The notes: a model not told the origin generated them from the sequence alone. A stretch of DNA of 64,000 nt from Allosphingosinicella vermicomposti (GCF_003012815.1 NZ_PXYJ01000003.1:186001-250000); one strand, 5' to 3'. Shown: positions 33,000 through 42,031, counted from the stretch's first letter. Program-made: numbers and translations.

Positions 33000-33904
33000 C
33001 CGGCGAACAAGGCGCGCAGGGCCGGGCTCGCCCGATCGAGGAGCAAGGCGGCGAGGCGGCCGGGAGCGCCTTCATCGTCGGGTGTGAAGAGGATTTCGCC
33101 CGCCTGCCGTTCGCGCCCGTCACTGGTGAGGATTTCGGCGCGGAGCAGGATGTCGTCCCCATTCAGTGTCGCAAGCGCGGCGATGGGGGAATGACAGGTG
33201 CCGCCCAGCGCCTCGAGCAGGCGCCGCTCGGCCCAAACGCAGAGGCTGGTCGGTGCATGGTCTACCGCCGCGACCAGATCGCGCACCGCATTGTTGCCGG
33301 TGCGCACTTCGATGCCCACCGCGCCCTGCGAAGGGGCGGGCAGCATCTCGTCGATCGCGACGCCCGCTTGCACATCGAGCCGGTCGAGCCCGGCGGCAGC
33401 GAGCAATGTGGCATCGGCGTCGCCCGCACCGATCTTGCCGAGCCGGGTCGCGACATTGCCGCGAATGGAGACGATCTGGAGGTCCGGCCGCCGCGCCAAC
33501 AATTGCGCGGCCCGGCGCGGAGAGGAGGTGCCGACCACCGCACCGTTCGGCAGCGCGTCGAGGCTTGCCGCGCCGATCAGCCGGTCGCGCACGTCGGCGC
33601 GCGGCAGCATCGCGGCGATGCGAAAGGCATCGGGCCGGATCGTTTCGACATCCTTCATCGAGTGGACGGACAGGTCGGTGCGCCCGTCGAGGAGGCAGCG
33701 GTCCAACTCCTTCGTCCACAGCGCCTTGCCGCCGACTTCGGCGAGCGGGCGATCCTGAATGATGTCGCCGGTCGTCGTGATCGGCACGATTTCGATGTCG
33801 GCGTCGGAGAGGCCATGCGCGGCCTTCAGCGCTGCCGCCGCCATATGGGCCTGAGCAAGCGCGAGCGGCGATCCGCGGGTTCCGATGCAAAGGGGCCGGT
33901 TCAT
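32996..33904 (-). CDS. hemC: Porphobilinogen deaminase (hydroxymethylbilane synthase)
   Basis: HemC polymerises four porphobilinogens on a dipyrromethane cofactor. The ATG at 33904 gives 302 residues starting RPLCIGTRGSPLALAQA. The catalytic Asp is in HSMKDVE (residues 81-87), and the cofactor-anchoring Cys237 is in GGTCHSPIAA. Length is standard. It leads the hemC-hemD-mitofilin-like operon; hemE and hemJ, later in the same pathway, are 30 kb away next to the proposed origin. Confidence 0.96.
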   Translation of the reverse strand: MNRPLCIGTRGSPLALAQAHMAAAALKAAHGLSDADIEIVPITTTGDIIQDRPLAEVGGKALWTKELDRCLLDGRTDLSVHSMKDVETIRPDAFRIAAMLPRADVRDRLIGAASLDALPNGAVVGTSSPRRAAQLLARRPDLQIVSIRGNVATRLGKIGAGDADATLLAAAGLDRLDVQAGVAIDEMLPAPSQGAVGIEVRTGNNAVRDLVAAVDHAPTSLCVWAERRLLEALGGTCHSPIAALATLNGDDILLRAEILTSDGRERQAGEILFTPDDEGAPGRLAALLLDRASPALRALFAG

Positions 33905-34090
33905 CGCCGCACCTGCTAGCCGCAATGACACTTGAGGGTCAAACGGCGCGCGGGATTCCGGGCATGCCGTGACGCGTGTCAAGCCGGACAAGCGCGGCGG
34001 AAGGAAAGAAATCGGCTTAAGGCCGCCTTGGTGAGGTGACCCGCAGACGAAACGTTCGGGCCGCTAGTTTCCTGCTTTGGCACGAACACA

Positions 34091-34498
34091 TTATCGTGAA
34101 AGAAAATTAGCGATCGGCGTAAGATCGTAACCGGCCTCTGCGGCTTTCCGTATGATCTCCGCGCCATTGTCGCCCGCCTCGGCCCGTGCCAACGCCCACA
34201 GGAAGGTCGAGCGCGTGCCTGATCGGCAGAAAGCCAGCACAGGCTCCTCGGCTGATCCAAGAGCCTCGCCCATTGCGGCCACCTGATCTGCCGAAAAGCC
34301 GCCCGCGACCGGAATGTGCCGATAGGCGATCCCCGCCGAATCCGCCGCAGCCTCGATCTCGGCGGCTGAAGGCTGGCCAAATTCCTCCCCGTCCGGACGA
34401 TTGTTGACGATCATCGTCACGCCCTGCGCGGCGATGGCGGGCACATCCTCCGGCCGGATCTGTCCGGCCACGGACAGGCTGTCGTCGATCTTCCTCAT
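34091..34498 (-). CDS. TIGR01244 / DUF442 phosphatase-like protein
   Basis: A 135-residue protein of the beta-lactamase-hydrolase-like phosphatase family (DUF442, TIGR01244), with a tyrosine-phosphatase-type P-loop FCRSGTRS (Cys-x5-Arg, about residues 90-97). The opening DDSLSVAGQIRPEDVPAIAAQG and NNRPDGE are family marks. Some relatives are fused to persulfide dioxygenases, suggesting sulfur chemistry. Its ATG overlaps the recQ stop by four bases. Confidence 0.88.
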   Translation of the reverse strand: MRKIDDSLSVAGQIRPEDVPAIAAQGVTMIVNNRPDGEEFGQPSAAEIEAAADSAGIAYRHIPVAGGFSADQVAAMGEALGSAEEPVLAFCRSGTRSTFLWALARAEAGDNGAEIIRKAAEAGYDLTPIANFLSR

Positions 34499-36258
34499 TG
34501 ATGGTCCCTCACAACCGCGACGAACGCCGCGCCATATTTGTCGAGCTTCGCGGCGCCCACACCCGATATGCGCGACAGCGCTTCGAGGCTTGTCGGCTTC
34601 AATTCGGTCATCTCGCGAAGTGTGCTGTCGTGGAAGATGACATAGGGCGGCACGTCCTGCTCCTTAGCCAGGTCGCGGCGGCAGGCGCGCAGGGCCTCGA
34701 ACAAAGGATCGTGCGGATAGTCCGCCGCATCGCGTTTATTGCGCCGCCGCTCCTTCTTGGGCGGCAGGACGATCTCCACCGCCTCCTCACCCTTAAGGAT
34801 CGGGCGGGCGCCGGGCCCGAAGGAAAGGCCGCCATAGGCGTCGGCGCGCAGGGCATCGCGCGCCATCAACGCGCGCGCAACCGGCTTGATGAGCGGAAGC
34901 TCCTCCTCGCCCGCGATGCCGAAGACGCTCAGGCGATGATGGGCGAAATTGTGGATCTTGTCGGTTTCCTTGCCCGCCAGCACGTCGGCGAGATGACCAA
35001 GGCCGAAGCGCATTTCGGTGCGGAAGGCGGCGGACAGCAATTTGCGGGCAATCTCGGTCGCATCCACCGCCTGCGGCGGCTCCAAGCAATTGTCGCAATT
35101 GCCGCAGCGTTCGGACGGCGTCTCGCCAAAATGGCGGAGCAGGATCGCGCGGCGGCATCCGGCGGCCTCGACCAATGCGCCCATCGCGTTGAGGCGCTGC
35201 CGTTCGCTCCCACGCCGGTCCTCCGGCACTTCGCTTTCGACGCGGGCACGGGCGCGAGAAAAGTCCTCGGCGCCCCAGAAGAGATGCGCTTCCGATGGCT
35301 CCCCGTCGCGGCCCGCGCGTCCGGTTTCCTGATAATAAGCCTCGATCGATTTGGGCAGGCCCGCATGGGCGACGAAGCGCACGTCGGGCTTATCGATGCC
35401 CATGCCAAAGGCGATGGTCGCGACCATCACCATATCCTCGCTCGACACGAAGGCCGCCTGCGCCCGCGCGCGAACCTGCGGATCAAGGCCTGCATGATAG
35501 ACACCGGCCGGACGCCGCGTCTTGCCGATCTGCGCGGCGATCTTTTCAGCGGCCGCGCGCGTCGGCGCATAGACGATGCCCGCCCCCGGCTGATTGGCCA
35601 GCAAGGCATGGAGCTGACCAGACAAGCCGTCGCGTGGGCGGATATGATAGCGGATGTTCGGCCGGTCGAAGCCCGCGACGATCAGCCCGTCGTCGGGAAT
35701 GCCGAGCTGGTGGAGAATATCCTCCCGCGTCTGCCGATCCGCCGTCGCGGTGAGTGCGAGGCGCGGCACGCCTGGAAAGCGATCGAGCAAGGGCCGAAGC
35801 AACCGGTAGTCCGGCCGGAAATCATGCCCCCATTCGCTGACGCAATGCGCTTCGTCGATCGCGATCAGCGACAAGGGCACCTGGGCGATCAGATTGCGGA
35901 AACTTTCGCTCGAAGCCCGCTCCGGCGCGGCATAAAGAAGGTCGAGCTCGCCCGCACGAAACCGCGCGAGCGTCTCCTGCCGATTATCGTCGGCGGAGGT
36001 CAGCGAAGCGGCGCGAATGCCGAACGCATCTGCAGACCGTATCTGATCGTGCATCAAAGCAATGAGCGGGGAAATGACAAGCGCGGTGCCCTCTCGCGCC
36101 AGCGCCGGAACCTGATAGCAGAGCGACTTGCCCGCCCCGGTCGGCATCACCGCAAGTGTATGCTGCCCCGCCATGACCCGGTCCACCACCTGGGCCTGAA
36201 CGCCGCGAAAGCCCGCGAATCCGAAGGTCGTGTGGAGAATGTCGAGAGGATCGTGCAC
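34495..36258 (-). CDS. recQ: ATP-dependent DNA helicase RecQ
   Basis: A 587-residue 3'-5' helicase of recombination and fork repair. Walker A MPTGAGKS (38-45), DEAH (135-138, within AIDEAHCVSEWGHDFRP), and the helicase C motifs GMGIDKPDVR and QETGRAGRDG are present. The RQC zinc cysteines follow (C..CGNCDNC near residue 385), and a C-terminal HRDC domain with helix-hairpin-helix-like SRISGVGAAKLDKYG closes the protein. The start is GTG at 36258. Complete three-domain architecture. Confidence 0.97.
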   Translation of the reverse strand: MHDPLDILHTTFGFAGFRGVQAQVVDRVMAGQHTLAVMPTGAGKSLCYQVPALAREGTALVISPLIALMHDQIRSADAFGIRAASLTSADDNRQETLARFRAGELDLLYAAPERASSESFRNLIAQVPLSLIAIDEAHCVSEWGHDFRPDYRLLRPLLDRFPGVPRLALTATADRQTREDILHQLGIPDDGLIVAGFDRPNIRYHIRPRDGLSGQLHALLANQPGAGIVYAPTRAAAEKIAAQIGKTRRPAGVYHAGLDPQVRARAQAAFVSSEDMVMVATIAFGMGIDKPDVRFVAHAGLPKSIEAYYQETGRAGRDGEPSEAHLFWGAEDFSRARARVESEVPEDRRGSERQRLNAMGALVEAAGCRRAILLRHFGETPSERCGNCDNCLEPPQAVDATEIARKLLSAAFRTEMRFGLGHLADVLAGKETDKIHNFAHHRLSVFGIAGEEELPLIKPVARALMARDALRADAYGGLSFGPGARPILKGEEAVEIVLPPKKERRRNKRDAADYPHDPLFEALRACRRDLAKEQDVPPYVIFHDSTLREMTELKPTSLEALSRISGVGAAKLDKYGAAFVAVVRDHQ

Positions 36259-36339
36259 CTCGAGGCTCTAGCCGCTCGGGCGGCGGCCCTCAAGGCAAGA
36301 AGCCTTTCCAATGTTCCCCTTTCATTCTAATGTGACGCC

Positions 36340-36825
36340 ATGGTCAGCCTTCCCGATTCCTGCTTTGCCGATGCGCCGCTTGTGGCGCAGGATGTGGCGC
36401 GCGGCGTGTCGCGCCTCTTTTTCCGGCAGGATCTTCACGCTTTGTGCGAAGTGCCGCTTCCCAACGGGCGGCGGGCGGACATGATGGCGATCGACGGCAA
36501 GGGGATGATCACCATCGTCGAGATCAAGGTGTCGCGCGCCGATCTACTCGGCGACTGCAAATGGCCGGATTATCTGGACTATTGCGACCGCTTTTTCTGG
36601 GCGGTGCCGCAGGGCTTCGCGCTCGATCCCTTCGATGGTGAAGGCTGCGGGCAGGATTTGTCGGGCCTCATTATCGCCGACCGCTACGATGCGGCCGTCG
36701 TCCGGGAGGCGCCAATCCAGATGCTCGCCCCGGCGCGGCGCAAGGCCGAAACCCTGCGCTTCGCCCGCCGCGCTGCCCTCCGCGTCATGGGCGGCATGGA
36801 TCCAGGATTGGGCGGCCTGGACTAA
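36340..36825 (+). CDS. mmcB: MmcB family DNA repair protein
   Basis: A 161-residue protein of the MmcB family (DUF1052), named from a Caulobacter gene needed for mitomycin C resistance and induced in the SOS response. A PD-(D/E)xK-like core is visible: GRRADMMAIDGKGMITIVEIKVSRADL (Asp, then Glu-x-Lys), followed by DCKWPDYLDYCDRFFWAVP. It therefore probably acts as a nuclease or DNA binder. It is divergent from recQ with an 81-base gap, so the two repair genes may share control. Confidence 0.88.
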   Translation: MVSLPDSCFADAPLVAQDVARGVSRLFFRQDLHALCEVPLPNGRRADMMAIDGKGMITIVEIKVSRADLLGDCKWPDYLDYCDRFFWAVPQGFALDPFDGEGCGQDLSGLIIADRYDAAVVREAPIQMLAPARRKAETLRFARRAALRVMGGMDPGLGGLD

Positions 36826-36830
36826 TTCCC

Positions 36831-36918
36831 CGTCATTGCGAGGAGCGAAGCGACGAAACAATCCACTTCGCCGCCAGATTCAGTGTCGCTGGATTGCTTC
36901 GCGCTGCTCGCAATGACG
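36831..36918. repeat. Intergenic palindrome, CATTGCGAGGAGC family, copy 1
   Basis: Starts CGTCATTGCGAGGAGCG and ends GCTCGCAATGACG, so the outer ends are inverted copies. The middle holds a second pair (CAATCCA / TGGATTG). It fills the gap between the convergent mmcB and ankyrin genes. Three more copies are at 43316-43404, 52174-52239 and 53706-53779. Confidence 0.85.
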
Positions 36919-36923
36919 ACACC

Positions 36924-37526
36924 TCAGAATTTCGGGCCGACAAATTCCTTCGCGGGCTTGGCCGGCTGCTCCATGATCTTCAATACCGCTTCGGCGCGTG
37001 GATCCTGCCGGGCGTAATCGAGCGCATTATAGCCCGCGATCCGATCACCGATCTTGGGATTGGCCCCCGCTTCCACCAACATGCGCACCATGTTGGCGTC
37101 GCGGCGCTGCACGGCCAGGATCAGCGGCGTCTGGCCGCGATTATCCTGCACATTCACATTGGCCTTGCGCGCGATCAGGATTTCCGCGCCTGCCGTCCAG
37201 CCCATCTGCGCCGCGAGCGTCAGCGCGGTGTCGCCTTGTCCCGATTGCATGTCGGCGCGCGCACCCTTTCCAAGAAGGTAGCTCAGCCAGCGGCCATCGC
37301 GCTTCTTCACGACCTCGTGAATCGCAGCCTCGCCGCTCGTCGGATCCTTGTACAGAAGGACGGTGGAGCCCGGCGCGTCGATCAGGTCCGCCGCCTTCGT
37401 CCCGTCATTGTCGCGCACGGCCTTCAAAAAGGTATAGCCGTCCGACATGCGCTGCGCCGCCACCGGAGTGGATAGGGTTATCGCGCCCGCCATCGCCGCC
37501 AGGATCAGAGACCTTACCGCCTTCAT
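36924..37526 (-). CDS. Exported ankyrin-repeat protein
   Basis: A 200-residue protein with a signal peptide (MKAVRSLILAAMAGAITLSTPVAAQ) and four to five ankyrin repeats: GEAAIHEVVKKRDGRWLSYL, GDTALTLAAQMGWTAGAEIL, GQTPLILAVQRRDANMVRML and a degenerate last unit, each followed by a gap-rich loop (KGARADMQS, RKANVNVQD, AGANPKIGD). It would bind a periplasmic partner that is not identifiable here. The reading frame is open 1.4 kb further up but the signal peptide marks the start. Confidence 0.88.
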   Translation of the reverse strand: MKAVRSLILAAMAGAITLSTPVAAQRMSDGYTFLKAVRDNDGTKAADLIDAPGSTVLLYKDPTSGEAAIHEVVKKRDGRWLSYLLGKGARADMQSGQGDTALTLAAQMGWTAGAEILIARKANVNVQDNRGQTPLILAVQRRDANMVRMLVEAGANPKIGDRIAGYNALDYARQDPRAEAVLKIMEQPAKPAKEFVGPKF

Positions 37527-37592
37527 CGCCAATATTCCCCGCACAAATGATGCTTGATCGCAGCCCCTTAGCAAAGCATGGCTGGAGGGGCC

Positions 37593-38189
37593 ATGAACGG
37601 AATCCAAAAAACGCGCCTTTCCGCCGCCCTGTTGCTGGCCGCCCTCACTTTCACCGGCTGTTCCAAGCCGCAGGAGATGCCGCCACTGGCGGGCGCCGCG
37701 ATCGGTGGACCATTCCAACTTACCGACCAGGACGGCAAGGCCGTGACCGACAGGGATTTTACCGGCCAGTATCGCATCGTCTATTTCGGCTACAGCTTCT
37801 GCCCGGACGTCTGCCCGGTCGACCTCCAGCATATCGCGCAAGGCTATGCCAAGTTCGAAAAGACCGACCCCAGCAAGGCAAAGAAGGTGCGCCCCATCTT
37901 CATCAGCGTCGATCCGGAGCGCGATACGCCCGCCGTGCTGAAGCAATATGTCGCCGCCTTCCATCCCCGCCTCGTCGGTCTCACCGGCACGCCCGATCAG
38001 CTCAAGGCCGTCGCCAAGGCGTACGGCGTCTATTACCAGCGTCGCGACGTTGAGGGCGCGAGCGAATATCTGATGGATCACAGCCGCTCGGCCGTCCTGT
38101 TCGGGCCGGACGGGTCGCCTATCGCGCTCATCCCCCAGGATCAGGGGGCCGATGCCGTCGCGGCGGAGTTGCAGCGCTGGGTGATATGA
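37593..38189 (+). CDS. SCO1/SenC family copper chaperone lipoprotein
   Basis: A 198-residue lipoprotein with lipobox TFTGC and a thioredoxin fold. The copper-binding CxxxC is in YSFCPDVCPVD and the third ligand His in LMDHSRS, both as in Sco proteins that insert copper into cytochrome oxidase CuA. ISVDPERDTP is another family mark. GGAGG five bases before ATG 37593 fixes the start. No oxidase genes are adjacent. Its TGA overlaps ycgN. Confidence 0.92.
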   Translation: MNGIQKTRLSAALLLAALTFTGCSKPQEMPPLAGAAIGGPFQLTDQDGKAVTDRDFTGQYRIVYFGYSFCPDVCPVDLQHIAQGYAKFEKTDPSKAKKVRPIFISVDPERDTPAVLKQYVAAFHPRLVGLTGTPDQLKAVAKAYGVYYQRRDVEGASEYLMDHSRSAVLFGPDGSPIALIPQDQGADAVAAELQRWVI

Positions 38190-38617
38190 GCGAACGCTTC
38201 TGGGAAAAGCCGATCGGCGAGCTCTCCCGTGCGGAATGGGAAGCGCTTTGTGACGGCTGCGGCAAATGCTGCCTTCACAAGCTCGAGGACGATGAAACGG
38301 GCGAGGTGCATCACACCAATGTCGCTTGCCGCCTACTTGATCGCCGCAACGGACGCTGCACCCATTATAAAGGCCGCCACGCATTCGTTCCCGATTGCGT
38401 GCGGCTGACGCCCGCCAAGATCGCGAGCATGGATTGGCTCCCCTCCACCTGCGCCTATCGCCTGCGCGCGGCGGGCGGGCCGCTGCCCGATTGGCATTAT
38501 CTGGTGAGCGGCGACCGGGAGAGCGTCCATGCGGCCGGCATGTCGACGCGCGGCTGGACGGTGACGGAGGCCGATGTCGTCGATTTCGAACATCATCTGA
38601 TCGACCGTGATCTTTAA
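38186..38617 (+). CDS. YcgN family cysteine-cluster protein
   Basis: A 143-residue UPF0260/YcgN protein. Cysteines in CDGCGKCC (about residues 22-29), VACRLLD, GRCTHY, PDCVRL and STCAYR are the conserved set of the family and may hold a metal or Fe-S cluster; the family has no proven role. The ending WHYLVSGDRESVHAAGMSTRGW is characteristic. Its ATG overlaps the SCO1 gene stop, and it overlaps the next gene by 11 bases. Confidence 0.92.
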   Translation: MSERFWEKPIGELSRAEWEALCDGCGKCCLHKLEDDETGEVHHTNVACRLLDRRNGRCTHYKGRHAFVPDCVRLTPAKIASMDWLPSTCAYRLRAAGGPLPDWHYLVSGDRESVHAAGMSTRGWTVTEADVVDFEHHLIDRDL

Positions 38618-39305
38618 AAAGGCGGCCACGCCCGTCCTTCCCGATGGCGTCACCCTCAAAGTTTCGGCCCGCGCCAAGGTGATGCGGCTGAAAGTCGACC
38701 ACCGCACCGGAGGCGTCGTGCTGACGGTGCCGCGGCGCGTGTCGCAGGCCCGCGCGCTCGCCTGGGCGCAAAGCCAGAAGGACTGGATCGCCCGCGCCCG
38801 CGCCGCCATTCCCGACCGACAGCCGCTCGAACCCGGCATGCAGCTGCCCTTTCGCGGACGCGACCTCGTTATCCTTTGGGACGAAAAAGCCCCACGCATC
38901 CCTCATCTCATCGGCGACGCCATCCATCTCGGGGGGCCGCGCGACACGGTGGAGGCGCGCCTCCTGCGGTGGCTGCGGCAGGAAGCGCTCTGCATCTTGT
39001 CGGAGGAAACGCGTTTCTATGCCGTCAAGGCAGGCGTCGCGGTCACTCGGGTCGGCGTCGGTGATACGATCTCACGCTGGGGCAGCTGCTCCTCATCCGG
39101 CGCGATCCGCTATAGCTGGCGCCTGATCCTCGCGCCGGATTCAGTGCGGCGCGCGACCGTCGCGCATGAAGTGGCGCACCGCGTCCACATGAACCACGGT
39201 CCCGACTTCCACTCCCTTGTCGCGAAACTGTTCGAAGGCAATTCCGATGCCGCGCGCGATTGGCTGCGCAAGCACGGTGCGGGCCTGCATCGGATTGGGC
39301 GATAG
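38607..39305 (+). CDS. YgjP/DUF45-type metallopeptidase
   Basis: A 232-residue soluble zinc-metallopeptidase-like protein of the DUF45/YgjP (WLM-related) group. The zinc site is VAHEVAHRVHMNHGPDFH, with HExxH and a third His nine residues on. The preceding GDTISRWGSCSSSGAIRYSWRL is diagnostic of the family. The start is GTG at 38607 inside the end of ycgN. No substrate is known. Confidence 0.88.
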   Translation: MIFKKAATPVLPDGVTLKVSARAKVMRLKVDHRTGGVVLTVPRRVSQARALAWAQSQKDWIARARAAIPDRQPLEPGMQLPFRGRDLVILWDEKAPRIPHLIGDAIHLGGPRDTVEARLLRWLRQEALCILSEETRFYAVKAGVAVTRVGVGDTISRWGSCSSSGAIRYSWRLILAPDSVRRATVAHEVAHRVHMNHGPDFHSLVAKLFEGNSDAARDWLRKHGAGLHRIGR

Positions 39306-39309
39306 TCCC

Positions 39310-39430
39310 CTAAAGCCCCTTCCCCTTGATGGGGGAGGCTGGGTGAGGGTGATCTACGACCGAGGGCACCGCTTCTTCCGGAAACATCACCCCCACCCCA
39401 ACCCTCCCCCATCAAGGGGGAGGGAGTTAG
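39310..39430. repeat. Long inverted repeat, CCCTTGATGGGGGAGG family
   Basis: Two arms of about 43 bases (39310-39352 and 39387-39430) are near-perfect inverted copies, built round CCCCTTGATGGGGGAGG and CCCCCATCAAGGGGG. It lies between convergent genes and can form a very stable cruciform or transcript hairpin. No second copy is seen in this window, but the type is a common mobile palindrome of sphingomonads. Confidence 0.8.
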
Positions 39431-39446
39431 GTCCGAGCCGTTCTGC

Positions 39447-41558
39447 CTATTGAGGCTGCGGCGCGGGCTGTCTTTGGCCCGGTGCGGGCGGAAGCGTGTC
39501 CTGCCGCAGCTGGCGCTGCGGCTGTGGCTGGCGGTTGGGCGCAGGCCGCTCCCGCCCGATGGCACGGTCCAGCCATTGCTGGTCGAGCCGTTCCTCGCCA
39601 GGCGGCGGCGCCTGTTCCTCTTCACCCCCGGGCTCTCTTGGCAGTGGCTGCTCCTGCCCTGGTTGCTGCGGGATCGGGTTGCCGTCCGGATCGACCATCA
39701 TGAAATCTTCAGGCGCGCCGTACCAGCTTTCCGCGTCGGGCTCGGTCTGCCAGTCGGGCAGCGCAACCTGCACGTCGAACTGTTCGATCGGCCGCTTCGC
39801 TGTCGCCTGGATCATATAGTCGCGGAACGCGCGGGCCGGGGCGGTGCCGCCCTGAAGGCCCCCGACGGTCTTTGCATCGTCGCGGCCCATCCAAACACCG
39901 GTGGTCAGCCCGCTCGAAAAGCCGATAAACCAGCCGTCCTTGTTGGAGCTGGTCGTGCCGGTCTTGCCCGCCACCGGCCGCCCGATCTGCGCGGCGCGGC
40001 CGGTCCCGGTCATCACGGCGGACTGAAGAAGGTCCGTCATCTGCGCCGCGACCCAGGGCGCGACAAGCACGCGATTCTCGTCCGATTGGTGCTGATAGAG
40101 GACGGTGCCGTCGCTCAACGTTACCTTGGCAATGCCATAAGGCGTCACCGCCGCGCCCTTGCGCTGCACGGCGGCAAAGGCGCGCGTCATGTCGATGAGA
40201 CGCACGTCCGACGTGCCGAGCACCATGGACGGGTGGGTATTGACCGGCGTCGTGATCCCGAAACGGCGCGCCATGTCGGCGATCGTGCCGAAGCCCACCT
40301 GCTGGCCGATCTGCGCCGACACGGTGTTCAAGGAGAGAGAAAAGGCGCCACGCAGCGAAATCGGCCCAGAGAAGCGGCGGCTATTGTTGCGCGGGCTCCA
40401 GCCGTTGATCGTCACCGGCTGGTCGGTCACCGTCGTGTCGGGCGTGTAGCCGGTCTCAAGCGCGGTCAGATAGACGAAGAGCTTGAAGGCCGAACCCGGC
40501 TGGCGCTGCGCTTGCGTCGCGCGATTGTAGATCGAATCGACATAATCCTTGCCCCCGATCATCGCCCGCACCGCCCCATCCCGGTCGAGCGAGACGAGCG
40601 CGCCCTGCGCGCCGGCAGGCGTATTGGCGTTGATCGCTTCGTCCGCCGCTTTCTGCATGGCGGGGTCAAGTGTCGTCCAGACCTCGATCGGGTCACCCGT
40701 CTCGTCGATCAGTGTATCGAGTTGCGGCAGCACCCAATCGGTGAAATATCGCACGCTATTCTGCTTCGCTGGGGCGACGAGCTTCACATCCGCCGGTTCG
40801 GCGGTAGCGGCCTGCGCCGCAGTAATCGCGCCGGACCTGACCATGAGGTCGAGAACGACGTTCGCCCGCTCCCGCGCCGCTTCGGCGTCAGCGGTCGGCG
40901 AATAATTGGACGGCGCTTTGACGAGGCCCGCGATGATCGCGGCTTCGGACACCGACATGTCCTCCGCACTATGGCCGAAGAACAAGCGGGATGCCGCGTC
41001 GATACCATAGGCGCCGCCGCCGAAATAGACGCGGTTCAAATAGAGTTCGAGGATCTGTTCCTTGGAAAAGCGCCGTTCCAGCGCCAGCGCCAGGATCGCC
41101 TCGCGAAGCTTGCGGGCATAGCTGCGCTTGCTGGTCAGAAAGACGTTGCGGGCCAGCTGCTGCGCGATGGTCGAAACGCCGCGCACGCCGCCGCCTTGCG
41201 TCACGCTGACCTGGATGCCGCGGACGATGCCGACGGGATCGACGCCGGGATGATACCAGAAGCGCCTGTCCTCCACCGCGATCATCGCATCGCGCATGAC
41301 CGGCGGAATCTCGTCATAAGTGAGCCACTCGCCAAAGCTCGGCCCCATCGACACGAGCACGCTGCCGTCAGCCCCGCGCACCCGGATCATCTGCCCCAGA
41401 TCGTCGCGGCGAACGAGCTGCTGGTAGGATGGAAGCTGGCTCATCGCGACTCCCACCGCGACGACAAGCGCGATCAGGGCGACGAGACCCGTATAGAGCC
41501 CGACTTTGAACGAGGTGACGAAAAACCGCTTCAGCGGCGAGGAAGCATTACCGGCCAT
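39447..41558 (-). CDS. Class A penicillin-binding protein 1A
   Basis: A 703-residue bifunctional peptidoglycan synthase. After a cytoplasmic start and one membrane helix (about residues 14-40), the glycosyltransferase shows EDRRFWYHPGVDP (from residue 96) and RKLREAILALALERRFSK. The transpeptidase has the catalytic Ser356 and Lys359 in PGSAFK, SLNTVS, and KTGTTSSNKDGWF. The last 70 residues are Pro/Gln/Glu-rich and disordered. ATG 41558 is preferred; an extra 19 codons upstream are not family-like. It polymerises and crosslinks the wall. Confidence 0.95.
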   Translation of the reverse strand: MAGNASSPLKRFFVTSFKVGLYTGLVALIALVVAVGVAMSQLPSYQQLVRRDDLGQMIRVRGADGSVLVSMGPSFGEWLTYDEIPPVMRDAMIAVEDRRFWYHPGVDPVGIVRGIQVSVTQGGGVRGVSTIAQQLARNVFLTSKRSYARKLREAILALALERRFSKEQILELYLNRVYFGGGAYGIDAASRLFFGHSAEDMSVSEAAIIAGLVKAPSNYSPTADAEAARERANVVLDLMVRSGAITAAQAATAEPADVKLVAPAKQNSVRYFTDWVLPQLDTLIDETGDPIEVWTTLDPAMQKAADEAINANTPAGAQGALVSLDRDGAVRAMIGGKDYVDSIYNRATQAQRQPGSAFKLFVYLTALETGYTPDTTVTDQPVTINGWSPRNNSRRFSGPISLRGAFSLSLNTVSAQIGQQVGFGTIADMARRFGITTPVNTHPSMVLGTSDVRLIDMTRAFAAVQRKGAAVTPYGIAKVTLSDGTVLYQHQSDENRVLVAPWVAAQMTDLLQSAVMTGTGRAAQIGRPVAGKTGTTSSNKDGWFIGFSSGLTTGVWMGRDDAKTVGGLQGGTAPARAFRDYMIQATAKRPIEQFDVQVALPDWQTEPDAESWYGAPEDFMMVDPDGNPIPQQPGQEQPLPREPGGEEEQAPPPGEERLDQQWLDRAIGRERPAPNRQPQPQRQLRQDTLPPAPGQRQPAPQPQ

Positions 41559-41608
41559 TGGCGGCGGAGAATAAGGCGGGATGATGCAACGGACAAGCGG
41601 CGAGGCTG

Positions 41609-42031
41609 TCAGCATCCAAGATTGAACAACTCCTTATCCTCCTCGCTCATCTCAGGGTAATGGATTGGCTTGCCGCCAAAATATTTGGCGGCAGCTTGGT
41701 TTCGCCGGTAGAAAGACCACTCGTTCGGGCCGATTTCCTCGGGATAGATATAAGTCGCTTCAAAACGGCCATTTTTGACGAAATATTCGATTTCCTTCCA
41801 GGGCTTCTTATTCGTCTGCGCTTCCCACAATTCAAGCAAAGCGTCACCTAGGCGGTCCAAGTCTGGCTCGCGATAGAGGATATGGTTTCCGCGATCCTTG
41901 TATATGGAAGGAGCAACGTAAGCCCGTGCGACTTCAGCATAGAGCAAGGTGCCGTCCAGCGGATATTCCGTATCTTCAGCGAGAAGCTGGCCGATCAGAT
42001 CAAGAAGCTCTTCCGTCCTATCTTTCGGCAT
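41609..42031 (-). CDS. YezG-like (DUF600) immunity protein
   Basis: A 140-residue acidic protein resembling the YezG/DUF600 immunity family: an N-terminal helix (EELLDLIGQLLAED), WKEIEYFVKNGRFEATYIYP in the centre (about residues 85-104), and the RRNQAAAKYFGGKPIHYP ending. In Bacillus subtilis YezG neutralises the nuclease toxin YeeF. GGAGG precedes ATG 42031, and the gene overlaps the end of the nuclease frame by 14 bases, the usual toxin-immunity coupling. Lower GC than its neighbours. It remains intact though the toxin frame is broken. Confidence 0.75.
   Translation of the reverse strand: MPKDRTEELLDLIGQLLAEDTEYPLDGTLLYAEVARAYVAPSIYKDRGNHILYREPDLDRLGDALLELWEAQTNKKPWKEIEYFVKNGRFEATYIYPEEIGPNEWSFYRRNQAAAKYFGGKPIHYPEMSEEDKELFNLGC

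Noticed and set aside
34498-36330. 610-codon open frame antisense to recQ
   Set aside because: Mirror of RecQ codons; no recognisable domain.
37527-38927. Upstream in-frame extension of the ankyrin gene across the SCO1 and ycgN region
   Set aside because: It runs antisense to three real genes, and the signal peptide at 37526 marks the true start.
39450-41660. 736-codon open frame antisense to PBP1A
   Set aside because: Exact complement of a well-supported gene; Arg/His-rich translation without family character, a by-product of high GC.
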